A stretch of DNA of 64,000 nt from Pasteurellaceae bacterium Macca (GCA_023101485.1 LVZB01000001.1:1351001-1415000); one strand, 5' to 3'. Shown: positions 19,531-29,016, numbered from the stretch's first letter. Notes: generated by a model from the letters alone, not told the origin. Numbers and translations are program-made.

Positions 19531-19755
19531 TCAATCCAGTTCGATGCTTAACACATCGGGTAATTTCACCAGTTGATTATACAAAAGCGAAATCGCTCGC
19601 TCACTCTGTACCGCCAAGTGAAGCTCAAAAACCTCACCTTGATTTTCAGCCTGTAAATTAACCACTTCAAACCCACGATGACGCACGACACGCAATAAAC
19701 GTTCAAGGGTTTCTGGACGGCGATTTGCTGTGATATGTAATTGATATTGTTGCAT
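19531..19755 (-). CDS. ilvM: Acetolactate synthase II small subunit
   Basis: Regulatory subunit of acetohydroxyacid synthase, a single ACT-type domain of 74 residues (QLHITANRRPETLERLLRVV... ending LPDVLSIELD). It is 3 bp downstream of the ilvG reading frame, the standard ilvGM order. Its catalytic partner is frameshifted here, so it may have no partner unless the frameshift is an artefact or the gene is bypassed. Confidence 0.9.
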   Translation of the reverse strand: MQQYQLHITANRRPETLERLLRVVRHRGFEVVNLQAENQGEVFELHLAVQSERAISLLYNQLVKLPDVLSIELD

Positions 19756-19758
19756 ATT

Positions 19759-21403
19759 TTACCCCTCTAACATTTCATCATTGCAAGCATTTGGCGGTAC
19801 AAGCGGCCAGACATTATCATTTTCTGGAATACAAATATGCAGTAAATAGGCACTCTCACTGGCTAATAAGCGATCTAATGCCCCCTCAACTTCACTGCCC
19901 TTTTCAATACGTTCGGCAGGAATCCCAAAGGCGGCGGCAAGCATCACAAAATCAGGGTTATCATCTAAAATCGTGCTACTAAAACGCCCATTAAAGAAAA
20001 GATTTTGCCACTGACGCACCATACCTAAGCGTTGATTATCCAACAACACAATTTTCACCGGCGCATTGCCCCGTTTCATGGTGGCGAGCTCTTGGATATT
20101 CATCATAATCGAACCATCGCCAGTGACCACAATCACTTCATCATCTGGGCGAGCTTTTTTCGCGCCAATCCCCGCCGGCAAGCCAAAGCCCATGGTGCCG
20201 AATCCTGCCGAAGTAATGAAATTATTCGGCTTGAAGTGTTGAATATGTTGTGCCGACCACATTTGATGTTGCCCCACATCCGTCACAATGACACAGCGTT
20301 CAGGATCTTTTTTCTGCGATAAGCTATTTAGCAACCAAACGGCGTTAATGGCACTCTCGCCTTGATTCTCTTCATACTGAAAATCAAATTGCTGTTTTAA
20401 ATGGGTAATCTCTTCTTGCCATTGGGTAATATTAAGGGGAATAGATAACGCTTTTAAGGCTTGATGCAAATTGCCCTGTAAGGCGACATCAGGGTGACGA
20501 AGTTTGCCTAACTCCGCCACATCAATATCACAATGAATCACTTTAGCATGGGGAGCGAAAGTCGAAAGTTTGCCCGTCACACGGTCATCAAAACGCGCCC
20601 CTAACACTAACAGCAGATCGGCTTGTTGTGTGGCAAGATTCGCCGCTTTTGTGCCGTGCATTCCGATCATCGACATATAATAAGGCGTACCTGCCGGAAT
20701 CGTGCCAAGCCCTTTCAAGGTTGAAATACTTGGCATTTTCGTGACGTCCAAAAACGCCCGTAACGCTTCTTCGGCATGAGCCATGCCCACACCACCGCCA
20801 ACATAAAGCAGGGGCTTAGCAGATTGTTGTAATAATTCGACCGCTTGTTCTAGCAAAACGGAAATCTGCCGGCGCTTCAAGGGGAAGTACTTGGGGAGAA
20901 CCTGTCGTTTCGGCAAGTTGCACATCCCGCGGAATATCAATCAACACAGGGCCTGGGCGACCACTTTGGGCGATCTGAAACGCCTTGGCGATAATCTCGG
21001 GCAACTCTGCCACATCTTGTACAATAAAACTGTGTTTCGTACACGCCAAAGAAAGCCCTAATACATCCGCTTCTTGGAAGCCATCCGTGCCGATTAAATG
21101 GCTCGATACCTGCCCCGTAATGGCAACCACGGGAATGGAATCCATTAACGCATCCCCCAATGCGGTGACTAAATTCGCCGCACCGGGGCCCGAAGTGGCA
21201 ATACATACGCCCACTGTTTTTTTGCTTCGGGCATAGCCAATAGCCGCCATACCGGCACCCTGTTCATGACGGCAGAGCAAATGTTCTAAGCCTAAATCAT
21301 AAATAGCATCGTAGGTTGGCATAATCGCCCCACCCGGATAGCCAAAAATTGTCGTTACACCGTGCGCTTTTAAACATTCCACGGTTAATCTTGCACCATT
21401 CAT
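19759..21403 (-). pseudogene. ilvG: Acetolactate synthase II large subunit, interrupted by a frameshift
   Basis: Thiamine-diphosphate enzyme that condenses pyruvate or 2-oxobutyrate in branched-chain amino acid synthesis. The N-terminal frame (20816-21403) carries [10 protein letters not shown] and the catalytic-Glu segment [15 protein letters not shown]. The C-terminal frame (19759 to about 20870) carries [14 protein letters not shown] and the ThDP motif region [15 protein letters not shown]. They overlap and join only if one base is removed (or two added) at about 20854-20884, near a T4 and a C4 run on the coding strand. A USS sits just beyond. The joined protein would be about 547 residues, a normal length. 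E. coli K-12 has a well-known independent frameshift in ilvG. Real lesion versus read error is open. Confidence 0.88.
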
Positions 21404-21558
21404 GTTGTGTCCTTGTTATTTTTATTAGAGAGAAGAGCCCTATTCCAACATAGAACACCGTACTTTTGAACATTTTTTCTTAAAAATTTTTAAAAAGTAT
21501 TGAAAATCTGCCGAGTTACCCGTACTTTCCCCCTTCATCTTTTCAAATAGGGGGCAAT

Positions 21559-22014
21559 ATGCCGGCATTTATTTTTCTTTTTGGCGTTTTTTTCTACATT
21601 TATTGCGAAATTTCGCTCCTTGTGAGTGTCGGTTCAGCCATTGGTGTTCTGCCTTTAATGTTGTTGATGATCGGTATTTCTGTGGTGGGGTTATGGCTGA
21701 TTAAATTGCAGGGAATAATGACCGTCATGCAAATCCGTAGCCAATTATCCCAAGGACAAATCCCTACACAAGCGGTCAGTTCTGCCTTCTTTTTTGCACT
21801 TGCCGGGGTGTTGCTTTTTATCCCCGGTTTCCTCAGCGATATTCTCGCCCTCTTGCTTGTTTTCCCCTTTACTCGCCAAATTTTGCAAAAATTTGCTCTT
21901 CGCTTTTTCGCTAGCAAAATGAAATTTACGACCTTTCAACAACAGTCAAACCATAACACCACCTTCGAGGCCGAGTTTGAACGCCAAGCTGATGAAGATA
22001 AACGCTTAAAATAA
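21559..22014 (+). CDS. fxsA: FxsA family cytoplasmic membrane protein
   Basis: Small inner-membrane protein of 151 residues; E. coli FxsA overproduction relieves F-plasmid exclusion of phage T7, its normal role is unclear. Two hydrophobic hairpins at residues 3-50 and 75-105 include the family-typical FIPGFLSDILALLLVFP segment; a polar, charged tail follows (EAEFERQADEDKRLK). A strong GGGGG ribosome site precedes the ATG. In E. coli the gene sits near groES; here it is divergent from ilvG. Confidence 0.88.
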   Translation: MPAFIFLFGVFFYIYCEISLLVSVGSAIGVLPLMLLMIGISVVGLWLIKLQGIMTVMQIRSQLSQGQIPTQAVSSAFFFALAGVLLFIPGFLSDILALLLVFPFTRQILQKFALRFFASKMKFTTFQQQSNHNTTFEAEFERQADEDKRLK

Positions 22015-22042
22015 AAAAGGGTCACACACGATGACCCTAAAA
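22011..22042 (-). terminator. Terminator between fxsA and the agmatine deiminase-like gene
   Basis: AGGGTCA and TGACCCT form a stem with a 7-nt loop; the minus strand continues into TTTTTTAT, so it ends the leftward gene. Confidence 0.7.
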
Positions 22043-22059
22043 TGAAAGGAAGTGAAAAA

Positions 22060-23361
22060 TCACCCAATTTGCTGTTGTGTAGCACAATGAATCGTACCAC
22101 CACCATTGGCCAAACCGTCAGTGGCAATTTGCATAATGGTATGATGCGGATGCGCTTTTTGAAGCGTTTCAAAAGCGTGACGATCAGCCTCTTCATCACC
22201 AAACTGTGCCATTAAGATAAATTTTTCCGCCGCATAATAACCAATATAACCAGCAGCAAAAGTTTCATCATTAAAATAAGATTTCTTATTTTGCCATTGG
22301 CGTTGAGAAACAGCCTTCTCGACTGTATCAAAATCAGGAGATTGAAGGGGAATTAAGGTCAGTTTATTACCCTCAGCATCCGTGGCTTGAGCAAGTAAAC
22401 GTTTATTCTCACGAGTAACATCATAATCACTGGATTCTTCATTCATTTCCCACGCATAAGCAACGGTCGTTTTATCAATAAAACGGGCATAAAAATCAAT
22501 ATGACCGTCTGTAATATCCTGTGCTTTGACCCCTTTAAGCCAAATGACTTTGCGAATCCCCAACGTTCTTGCGAGTTCAGCTTCCACTTCTGCTTTCGTA
22601 CGGTTTGGATTACGGTTGTCATTTAAAATACAGCTTTCGGTACAAATCGCTGTGCCATAGCCATTCACTTCGATGCCACCACCTTCCATCACAAGCCAAG
22701 TAGAAATCGGTTTTGCCTTTGTATAACGCGTCATAAATTGAGCTACGCCACGATCTTCATCAATTGGTTGATCTTCAATCCCATTTTGACGTTTAGCGGG
22801 ATCTTTTTTCCAACCTTTTGCTCCTGTATTTACTTGACCCCAACCATTAAAATTAAAATCAACAGCGCCTATTTCACCCGCCGAATTTTTGACAAAAATC
22901 GCACCGGTATCACGAATCCACAGATCATTTAATGGGCAAACCAAAAATTCAATTTTTCCGCCCGCTTGTACAGAGGGCAAAGCTTTACCGTGAGTAAAAA
23001 CATCGGTAGCAGAATAATGTTGACTACCGTTACTTAACTCCCCTTGAATCTGGACTAGCAGTTGTTGCGCTTCGGCTAAATCTTGCTGATTAACCAACAT
23101 TTTCACCGGTTCAAAACGGGAAATATTCAAGGCAATTCGGATTAAATCTTGGCGAGCAATTTTTCGGCTCATACCAAATTTCCCCGTTTTCCCCCACGCA
23201 TCAACCGTCGCGCCATAGGCTAACCAAGTTGCACGATGTTTATCCCCTTCATCGGGCATTAAAAAATCATCTGTCGTTGTGGCGAATGCCCATTTTGCTG
23301 GCAACATAGATAACGCAGAAATTGCCCCTGTATGAAATAAAAATTGTCGTCTATTTAACAT
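22060..23361 (-). CDS. Exported agmatine deiminase / peptidyl-arginine deiminase family protein with Tat signal
   Basis: Guanidine-group-modifying enzyme family that turns agmatine into N-carbamoylputrescine (AguA) or deiminates arginine (PPAD-like). Catalytic landmarks are present: LNDLWIRDTGAIF, MEGGGIEVNG, GHIDFYARF with the active His, and NGGGTIHCATQQ with nucleophile Cys426. The unusual part is the N terminus: NRRQFLF followed by a hydrophobic stretch and AFATT is a twin-arginine signal, so the folded enzyme is probably exported to the periplasm, unlike classic cytoplasmic AguA. Length is 433. No aguB is adjacent. Substrate is inferred; with PotD nearby a polyamine role is conceivable but not shown. 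Confidence 0.85.
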   Translation of the reverse strand: MLNRRQFLFHTGAISALSMLPAKWAFATTTDDFLMPDEGDKHRATWLAYGATVDAWGKTGKFGMSRKIARQDLIRIALNISRFEPVKMLVNQQDLAEAQQLLVQIQGELSNGSQHYSATDVFTHGKALPSVQAGGKIEFLVCPLNDLWIRDTGAIFVKNSAGEIGAVDFNFNGWGQVNTGAKGWKKDPAKRQNGIEDQPIDEDRGVAQFMTRYTKAKPISTWLVMEGGGIEVNGYGTAICTESCILNDNRNPNRTKAEVEAELARTLGIRKVIWLKGVKAQDITDGHIDFYARFIDKTTVAYAWEMNEESSDYDVTRENKRLLAQATDAEGNKLTLIPLQSPDFDTVEKAVSQRQWQNKKSYFNDETFAAGYIGYYAAEKFILMAQFGDEEADRHAFETLQKAHPHHTIMQIATDGLANGGGTIHCATQQQIG

Positions 23362-23381
23362 TTGCTTTCCTAAAATAGAGG

Positions 23382-24650
23382 TTAATTTTCTGTGGCGATT
23401 GGCTCTACTCGGGCTAATTTCACCATATTATCGGCGACTTCCAGAATCGTCACATTGAGATTCAGCAGTTGGAATTGGGTATCCTCATCGGGGATTTTCT
23501 CCAAATGCTCCACAATCAAACCATTAAAGGTGCGGACTTCATCCACCGGCAGATTCCAATCAAATAGCTTATTGAGATCACGCAAATTGGCTGACCCCTC
23601 AATCAGCACCGTGCCGTCTGACTGTTGTTGAACTTCTTCGGCAAGGGTAGGAGCGGTGGAGGTTGTAAATTCCCCGACAATCTCTTCTAAAATATCTTCA
23701 AGCGTAATTAACCCTTTAATATCGCCATATTCATCCACCACCAAGCCAATTCGCTCTTTGTTCTCTTTAAAATTCATAATCTGCGTGGTTAAAGGCGTGC
23801 CTTCGGGGATGAAATAGACCTCATCAACTGCGCGGATTAACATCTCCTTGGTAAATTCATTTTTTTCGAGCATTAAGCGAAACGCCTCACGAACCCGTAG
23901 CATACCGAGGATATTTTTATCCATATTGCCTTTATAGATCACCACTCGAGCGTGGGCAGCACCCGTCAGCTGACGCATAATGGCTTTCCAATCATCATCA
24001 ATATCAATGCCTCCAATATCATTACGAGGCACCATAATGTCATCCACGGTGACTTTTTCCATATCCAAGATAGACACTAACATCTCTTGGTGGGAACTGG
24101 GGATAAATTTCCCCGCTTCTAACACCACGCCACGCAACTCTTCGGCACTTAGCCCTACCTTTTCAGACTGGCGAATACGGAGTAATTTCATCAAGGCACT
24201 GATGATTAAATTCATTAAAAAGACTAAGGGTAGTAGAATTTTTTTCAGCGGTGTCAGCACATAGCTGGCGATAAAACCGAATTTTTCAGGGTAAATCGCC
24301 GCCACTGTTTTTGGTAAGATTTCCGAGAAAACCAACATCACAAAAGTCAGCAATCCCGTGGCAATCGCCACGCCGGCTTCCCCTGAAAGTTGCATCCCGA
24401 TCATTGTGGCAATGGCGGAAGCAGCGATATTCACCAGGTTATTACAAATCAGAATTAAGCTAAGTAATACGTCTGTTTTGGCGAGTAATTTTTCCGCAAG
24501 TTGCGCCCCACGGTGACCTTTTTCGGCAAGGTGACGCATACGATAACGGTTTAAAGACATTAGCCCAGTTTCTGAGCCAGAGAAAAATGCAGAGAGTAAG
24601 AGAAGGATACCGAGTGTAATAAATAAGCTACTCAGGGGGATGCTGTCCAA
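23382..24650 (-). CDS. CorB/YfjD-type membrane protein with CBS domains (CNNM family)
   Basis: Membrane protein of the HlyC/CorC (CNNM) group linked to Mg/Co resistance and efflux. A DUF21 membrane domain (residues 1-190, with FFSGSETGLMSLNR and EILPKT motifs) is followed by a CBS pair (DIMVPRNDI..., GLVVDEYGDIKGLITLEDILEEIVGE) and a C-terminal CorC_HlyC domain. At 422 residues it is complete. It is paired with a ypjD-like gene upstream on the same strand, the same neighbourhood as E. coli ypjD-yfjD. Confidence 0.9.
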   Translation of the reverse strand: MDSIPLSSLFITLGILLLLSAFFSGSETGLMSLNRYRMRHLAEKGHRGAQLAEKLLAKTDVLLSLILICNNLVNIAASAIATMIGMQLSGEAGVAIATGLLTFVMLVFSEILPKTVAAIYPEKFGFIASYVLTPLKKILLPLVFLMNLIISALMKLLRIRQSEKVGLSAEELRGVVLEAGKFIPSSHQEMLVSILDMEKVTVDDIMVPRNDIGGIDIDDDWKAIMRQLTGAAHARVVIYKGNMDKNILGMLRVREAFRLMLEKNEFTKEMLIRAVDEVYFIPEGTPLTTQIMNFKENKERIGLVVDEYGDIKGLITLEDILEEIVGEFTTSTAPTLAEEVQQQSDGTVLIEGSANLRDLNKLFDWNLPVDEVRTFNGLIVEHLEKIPDEDTQFQLLNLNVTILEVADNMVKLARVEPIATEN

Positions 24651-24676
24651 AATAAAATTCCTCTATTCATAAAATC

Positions 24677-24724
24677 AACAAGCGGTCAATTTTATCCCTT
24701 TTTTTGTAAAATCGACCGCTTCGC
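24677..24724 (-). terminator. Inverted USS pair acting as terminator behind ypjD
   Basis: ACAAGCGGTCaatTTTA and TAAAatcGACCGCTT are opposed USS copies that can form a hairpin in the 92-bp gap between ypjD and corB. Confidence 0.6.
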
Positions 24725-24742
24725 ACGCTGGTGTGTTTTAGG

Positions 24743-25531
24743 TTACACCATTCGACTACCGAAATAGGCAATCGTGAGCAACATCATACCCGAAATTGAG
24801 TAAATAAGCACCCGATTTCCACGCCAGTGGAGCTTCCACTGCCCTAAAAGCAAAATGGCATACACAAGCCACGCGAGGAAAGAGAAGATCGCCTTATGGA
24901 TCTGCTCCGAGGCGAAGAAATTGTGCAAATAAATCATCCCCGTGACTAAGGTCAAAGTAAGAATTACCTGTGCGACTAACGTTAAATTAAAAAAGTGGCG
25001 TTCAACGGTCATCAATGGCGGTAAGACAGGCGAAAAGCGGAGCTGTTTGTTCTTTAATTTATGGTCTAACCATTTCAGCTGAATGGCATAAAGTAGTGCA
25101 ATAAAGAACAACGCATAGGAAAAAATCGCAATGGTTAAATGAAATAACAAGCCGATATTTTCTGCCAGCTGTTTAATGACACTCCCTTCAACAAAGCTCG
25201 CCACAGCAACACATACAATGGCAATGGCATAGATAATCGACACTGGAAACCAAATGGTTTTCCATTTCGGTAATGCCAAAGTCGCTAACAGGCTCATCAA
25301 CAGGCTAATAAGGGAAGCCACATTCGTTAAAGTAAAATTCTGCCCTTCAAGGTTAAAGAGATGTTGAAAAGCGCTGGCAAAGTGTAAGGCACAGGCAAAT
25401 AATCCGAGTGCAAACACCCCTTTAAGTAGCCGTTCACCTTGGGGCTGATGATGCTCTAAATGACGGAGTGCATAGACACCTAAGTTCAACGCACCTAAAT
25501 AAGCAAGAATAGTGAGAATGGCAAGAGTCAT
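24743..25531 (-). CDS. ypjD: YpjD-like inner-membrane protein, cytochrome c assembly (CcsA) fold
   Basis: Integral membrane protein of 262 residues with about eight membrane spans, related to the haem-handling CcsA/CcmC family. Histidines in or near spans (ALHFASAFQHLFN, GLLFHLTIAIF, HKAIFSFLAW) are typical. Function of YpjD itself is not established. Located directly upstream of the corB-like gene, as in E. coli; ffh is not in the window. Confidence 0.85.
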   Translation of the reverse strand: MTLAILTILAYLGALNLGVYALRHLEHHQPQGERLLKGVFALGLFACALHFASAFQHLFNLEGQNFTLTNVASLISLLMSLLATLALPKWKTIWFPVSIIYAIAIVCVAVASFVEGSVIKQLAENIGLLFHLTIAIFSYALFFIALLYAIQLKWLDHKLKNKQLRFSPVLPPLMTVERHFFNLTLVAQVILTLTLVTGMIYLHNFFASEQIHKAIFSFLAWLVYAILLLGQWKLHWRGNRVLIYSISGMMLLTIAYFGSRMV

Positions 25532-25756
25532 ATCAATCTCTCAAAATAAGAATGGTTTGCAGTTTGGAAATAGCGTAACGGTAGCAGTTTTTAGTGAAAA
25601 TTGCCATGCTCGAATGCAAAAATTCTGGAAAAAGGCAAAGGAAATAAAGCAATCGTTTGCTGTTGATCCACTTCACATTTTTATACATTGAAGGAAGTAA
25701 AACGGGCATAACATTGTTACAATAGCAACACAATTTATTTTTAAAAGGAAAATTAT

Positions 25757-26515
25757 ATGTCAGAAGTATTCCACCTCGGTTTAACTAAAGCAATGTTGAA
25801 GGGTGCAAAAGTGGCTATCGTTCCCGGTGATCCTGCCCGTAGTGAACGTATTGCTCGCCAAATGGAAAATCCTGAATTTTTAGTGTCAACGCGGGAATAT
25901 ACCTCGTGGTTAGGCTATGTAAATGGTCAGCCAATTGTGGTTTGCTCCACTGGGATTGGTGGGCCTTCGGTGTCCATCTGTGTAGAAGAATTGGCTCAAT
26001 TAGGGGTTCGCACTTTCCTTCGTATCGGCACAACCGGTGCGATCCAGCCACACATCAACGTCGGGGATGTCTTAGTCACCACGGGTGCAGTGCGTTTAGA
26101 CGGCGCAAGTCGCCACTTTGCGCCCCTCGAATATCCTGCCGTTGCCGATTTTGAATGTACCAATGCCCTCTTTGCCGCAGCCAAAGCCCGTGGCATTAGT
26201 CCTTATGTCGGGATTACCGCCTCTTCCGATACCTTTTACCCAGGGCAAGAGCGTTACGACACCTTTACCGGCAAGATCTACCGCCATTTCCGTGGTTCAT
26301 TACAACAGTGGCAAGAACTTAACGTCATGAACTTTGAAATGGAATCTGCTACCCTCTTTACCATGTGTGCCGCCCTCGGCTTACGCGCCGGTATGGTTTC
26401 AGGGGTAATCGTTAATCGTACTCAACAAGAGATTCCAAACGAAGCCACCATCAAAGGCACAGAAGAAAAAGCCATTGGTGTAGTGGTTGAAGCTGCTGGT
26501 GCATTAGCGGTTTAA
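25757..26515 (+). CDS. udp: Uridine phosphorylase
   Basis: Phosphorolysis of uridine to uracil and ribose-1-phosphate in pyrimidine salvage. The 252 residues show the nucleoside phosphorylase family: [15 protein letters not shown] phosphate loop, [32 protein letters not shown], and [21 protein letters not shown] near the C terminus. The PGDP and RIGTTG motifs match Udp rather than DeoD. AAAAGGA lies before the ATG. Followed by a strong terminator and then xerC. Confidence 0.95.
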   Translation: MSEVFHLGLTKAMLKGAKVAIVPGDPARSERIARQMENPEFLVSTREYTSWLGYVNGQPIVVCSTGIGGPSVSICVEELAQLGVRTFLRIGTTGAIQPHINVGDVLVTTGAVRLDGASRHFAPLEYPAVADFECTNALFAAAKARGISPYVGITASSDTFYPGQERYDTFTGKIYRHFRGSLQQWQELNVMNFEMESATLFTMCAALGLRAGMVSGVIVNRTQQEIPNEATIKGTEEKAIGVVVEAAGALAV

Positions 26516-26542
26516 GCCCAAGCACATTCGGCTTATCTCATA

Positions 26543-26575
26543 AGGGAAGGCACAAGCCTTCCCTTTCTTTACTTT
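26543..26575 (+). terminator. Terminator of udp
   Basis: AGGGAAGGC, loop ACAA, GCCTTCCCT followed by TTCTTTACTTTTT. It lies just before the xerC ribosome site, so xerC depends on read-through or a promoter inside this stretch. Confidence 0.85.
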
Positions 26576-26590
26576 TTATCAGGATTGACT

Positions 26591-27493
26591 ATGCCCCTTG
26601 CTGAAAAACTCTACTCTCAAACCCAAGATTATTGGGATTTCCTGCGTATTGAGAAACAAGTCAGCCCCCACACATTAAGCAACTATCAACGGCAACTCCG
26701 TGCGAGTTGTGTGCTTCTCGGCAATGCGGAGATCACCGCTTGGCAGGAAGTGGATACAACCACCCTCCGTTGGTTACTTAGCCAAAGTCACCGCCAAGGG
26801 CTAAGTGCTAAAAGTATTGGCTTACGTTTAGTGGCATTACGGCAATTTTTCGCCTTTTTGGTCAGAAAAGGGCAACTGACGGTCAATCCTGCCACAGGCC
26901 TCAAAGCCCCCAAAGTCGGCAAACATTTACCTAAAAATATGGATGCCGAGCAGATCCAACAACTGCTTAATATTAAAAGCGATCAACCTACTGATTTACG
27001 CGATCTCGCCATGCTCGAACTGATGTACAGCTCGGGGCTACGCCTGTCGGAATTACAACAACTCAACCTCGGTGATCTTGATTTATCCAACCGAGAAGTT
27101 CGTGTCTTAGGAAAAGGGAATAAAGAACGGATTTTGCCCATCGGCAGTAAAGCCATTGACGCACTGCAAAACTGGCTTACTCTTCGCCCTCAACTTCAAC
27201 CCCAAGAGGATGCCATTTTCCTCAACCGCCGTGGCACACGCCTTTCGACTCGTGGGATTCAGCTGATTATGAAAAAATGGGGGCAACAACAAGCCTTAGA
27301 TACGCCCCTCCACCCTCATAAACTGCGTCACTCTTTTGCCACTCATCTGCTTGAAGCTAGCCAAGATCTGCGTGCGGTGCAAGAGTTGCTCGGGCATAGT
27401 AGCCTTTCCACCACGCAAATCTACACCCATTTAGATTTCCAACATCTTGCCCAAATCTATGATGCCACTCACCCGCGTGCGAAACGAAAATAA
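26591..27493 (+). CDS. xerC: Tyrosine recombinase XerC
   Basis: Site-specific recombinase that, with XerD, resolves chromosome dimers at dif. N-terminal SAM-like domain (residues 1-100) and C-terminal catalytic domain with SGLRLSEL (first Arg), GKGNKERILPI (Lys), HKLRHSFATHLL (His, Arg), LGHSSLSTTQIYTH (His, and Tyr278 nucleophile). The C-terminal YDATHPRAKR is typical of XerC rather than XerD. Start ATG at 26591 is preferred over the TTG at 26585 because AGGA (26581-26584) then sits 6 nt away. 300 residues, normal length. Confidence 0.95.
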   Translation: MPLAEKLYSQTQDYWDFLRIEKQVSPHTLSNYQRQLRASCVLLGNAEITAWQEVDTTTLRWLLSQSHRQGLSAKSIGLRLVALRQFFAFLVRKGQLTVNPATGLKAPKVGKHLPKNMDAEQIQQLLNIKSDQPTDLRDLAMLELMYSSGLRLSELQQLNLGDLDLSNREVRVLGKGNKERILPIGSKAIDALQNWLTLRPQLQPQEDAIFLNRRGTRLSTRGIQLIMKKWGQQQALDTPLHPHKLRHSFATHLLEASQDLRAVQELLGHSSLSTTQIYTHLDFQHLAQIYDATHPRAKRK

Positions 27494-27544
27494 GGGGAAA
27501 TCGAAAAACAGCCAATACAAGCGGTCGAATTTTGACAACATTTT

Positions 27545-27584
27545 GCAAAAAAATAGCCCAATGGGTTAAACCATTGAGCTATGT
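27545..27584 (-). terminator. Terminator of the broken DUF805 copy
   Basis: ATAGCCCAATGG and CCATTGAGCTAT form a stem; the minus strand continues into TTTTTTTGC. The same structure recurs behind the intact copy. Confidence 0.7.
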
Positions 27585-27605
27585 TTGTGTATTTACTCTA
27601 TCTGT

Positions 27606-28186
27606 TTAGGCGGTCACCGTCATACCATTTCCTGTGGATACAGCTTTTGGATCTACGCCATATTGATTGTCAAAGCGTTGCCCGTCTTTAAAGAACAATA
27701 AGCACTGCACGACCAATACAGCAATTCCGGTCATCGCTAAAATTAACAACGGAACAACCAAATCTGCGGGGTCACTCTGAGGCATTTTACTTTGATAAAT
27801 CGCCGTAAGAATCAATGGAATCGCCCCAACTAACGGTGCAGAATAAAGTAATAATAACCACCATCCCGACCAACCAAGATCATGTAAACGGCGCACTGTC
27901 AGGCTCAATGTGACCAAAAAAATCAGAATGTTATAGCAGAATAAGAGTACATTCATGATTATTGAAATAATCCCCGTCCCCATAAAAAAGCTGCTAAGCT
28001 ATCCTCGCTGAATGAAGAGGCATTCGATACAAAAAAAGTAATAAAGATAAATGCCACTAGCCAAACTAACAACATAACGCCTATTTGGAGTAAAAAGTTA
28101 GTCAGAAAAAACCAACCATACTCCGCACGTCTAGCCCGCCCAGAATAGTTAAAGATATTTTTAAACGCCAATAAAAACCAACGCAT
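27606..28186 (-). pseudogene. DUF805 membrane protein, frameshifted copy
   Basis: Paralogue of the next gene. The N-terminal frame begins at ATG 28186 (GGAGG 5 nt before it; MRWFLLAFKNIFNYSGRARR) and stops after about 70 codons. The remainder (LTVRRLHDLGWSGWWLL ... DGQRFDNQYGVDPKAVSTG) is in another frame from about 27977. A T6 run on the coding strand (GCTTTTTTATGG) lies at the break; seven T would restore the frame. DUF805 proteins are small membrane proteins of unknown function with four spans. The lesion is either a slipped homopolymer or a read error. Confidence 0.85.
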
Positions 28187-28264
28187 TTGAACCTCCAAAA
28201 GATAAAAAAGAATACCTATTTTAACGTAATTTTATAAATACAAGCGGTCAAATTTTCATAACAT

Positions 28265-28306
28265 TTTGCAAAAATAGCCCAACGGCTTAAACCATTGAGC
28301 TATGTT
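28265..28306 (-). terminator. Terminator of the intact DUF805 gene
   Basis: Near copy of the hairpin behind the broken paralogue (ATAGCCCAACGG with CCATTGAGCTAT), with the same preceding USS, so the duplicated unit includes its terminator. Confidence 0.6.
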
Positions 28307-28326
28307 TCTCTATTTACCCTATCTGT

Positions 28327-28893
28327 TTAGGCTGTCACCGTCATGCTATTTTCTGTGGATACGGCTTTTGGATCTACGCCATATTGATTGTCAAAGCGTT
28401 GCCCGTCTTTAAAGAACAGTAAGCACTGCACCACCAATAAGGCAATCATCACAGCCCCAAAAATCAGCGTAGGAATCACAAAAGCAGAAGCATCCAGTGA
28501 CATTTGGCTTTGATTAAGCCCAACTACAACAAAAGGAATCATCGCTAAAATTGGTGCAAGAATAATCACGAGCAACCACCATCCCGACCAACCGAGATCG
28601 TGCAAACGGCGTACCGTTAAGCTCAATGTCACTAATGTGACGATAAAACCATAAAGAGAAAGCAGAAGATTTAAAATAAGTGCGACTAAGCTTGACCCAA
28701 CAGCCAAGGCACTGACCTCATCGCCTTGCTGTGCGACTCCGCCAAGAAAAGCACCGGCAAAAAAGAGCATAATGACAAGCAGGACACCCATTTGGATTAA
28801 AAAATTAGTCAGAAAAAACCAACCATATTCCGCACGTCTAGCCCGCCCTGAATAGTTAAAGATATTTTTAAACGCAGATAAAAACCAACGCAT
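28327..28893 (-). CDS. DUF805 family membrane protein
   Basis: Four-span membrane protein of 188 residues, function unknown. Conserved features: an amphipathic N terminus (WFLSAFKNIFNYSGRARRAEYGWFF) and TVRRLHDLGWSGWWLL, both hallmarks of DUF805 (YhaH/YhaI type). A C-terminal DGQRFDNQYGVDP tail follows. The open frame begins upstream with TTG/GTG, but ATG at 28893 is chosen because GAGG sits 6 nt before it. Tandem duplicate of the broken gene downstream. Confidence 0.88.
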   Translation of the reverse strand: MRWFLSAFKNIFNYSGRARRAEYGWFFLTNFLIQMGVLLVIMLFFAGAFLGGVAQQGDEVSALAVGSSLVALILNLLLSLYGFIVTLVTLSLTVRRLHDLGWSGWWLLVIILAPILAMIPFVVVGLNQSQMSLDASAFVIPTLIFGAVMIALLVVQCLLFFKDGQRFDNQYGVDPKAVSTENSMTVTA

Positions 28894-28990
28894 TTGAAAC
28901 CTCACCAAGTGAAAAAAGAGCCTATTCTAACTTAACTCTCAGGAAACAAGCGGTCGTTTTTTCACAAAATTTGGCAAATCTACAAATAAA

Positions 28991-29016
28991 TGCTGTTGAA
29001 CGGTTGTTCAACAGCA
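28991..29016. repeat. Perfect 11-bp inverted repeat upstream of prfC
   Basis: TGCTGTTGAAC, loop GGTT, GTTCAACAGCA, ending 55 bp before the prfC ATG. No T run follows, so it is not an intrinsic terminator; it could be an operator or an RNA leader hairpin. Confidence 0.6.

Noticed and set aside
21404..21558. Possible ilv leader peptide and attenuator upstream of ilvG
   Set aside because: No short ORF rich in Leu, Val or Ile codons and no terminator-type hairpin were visible.
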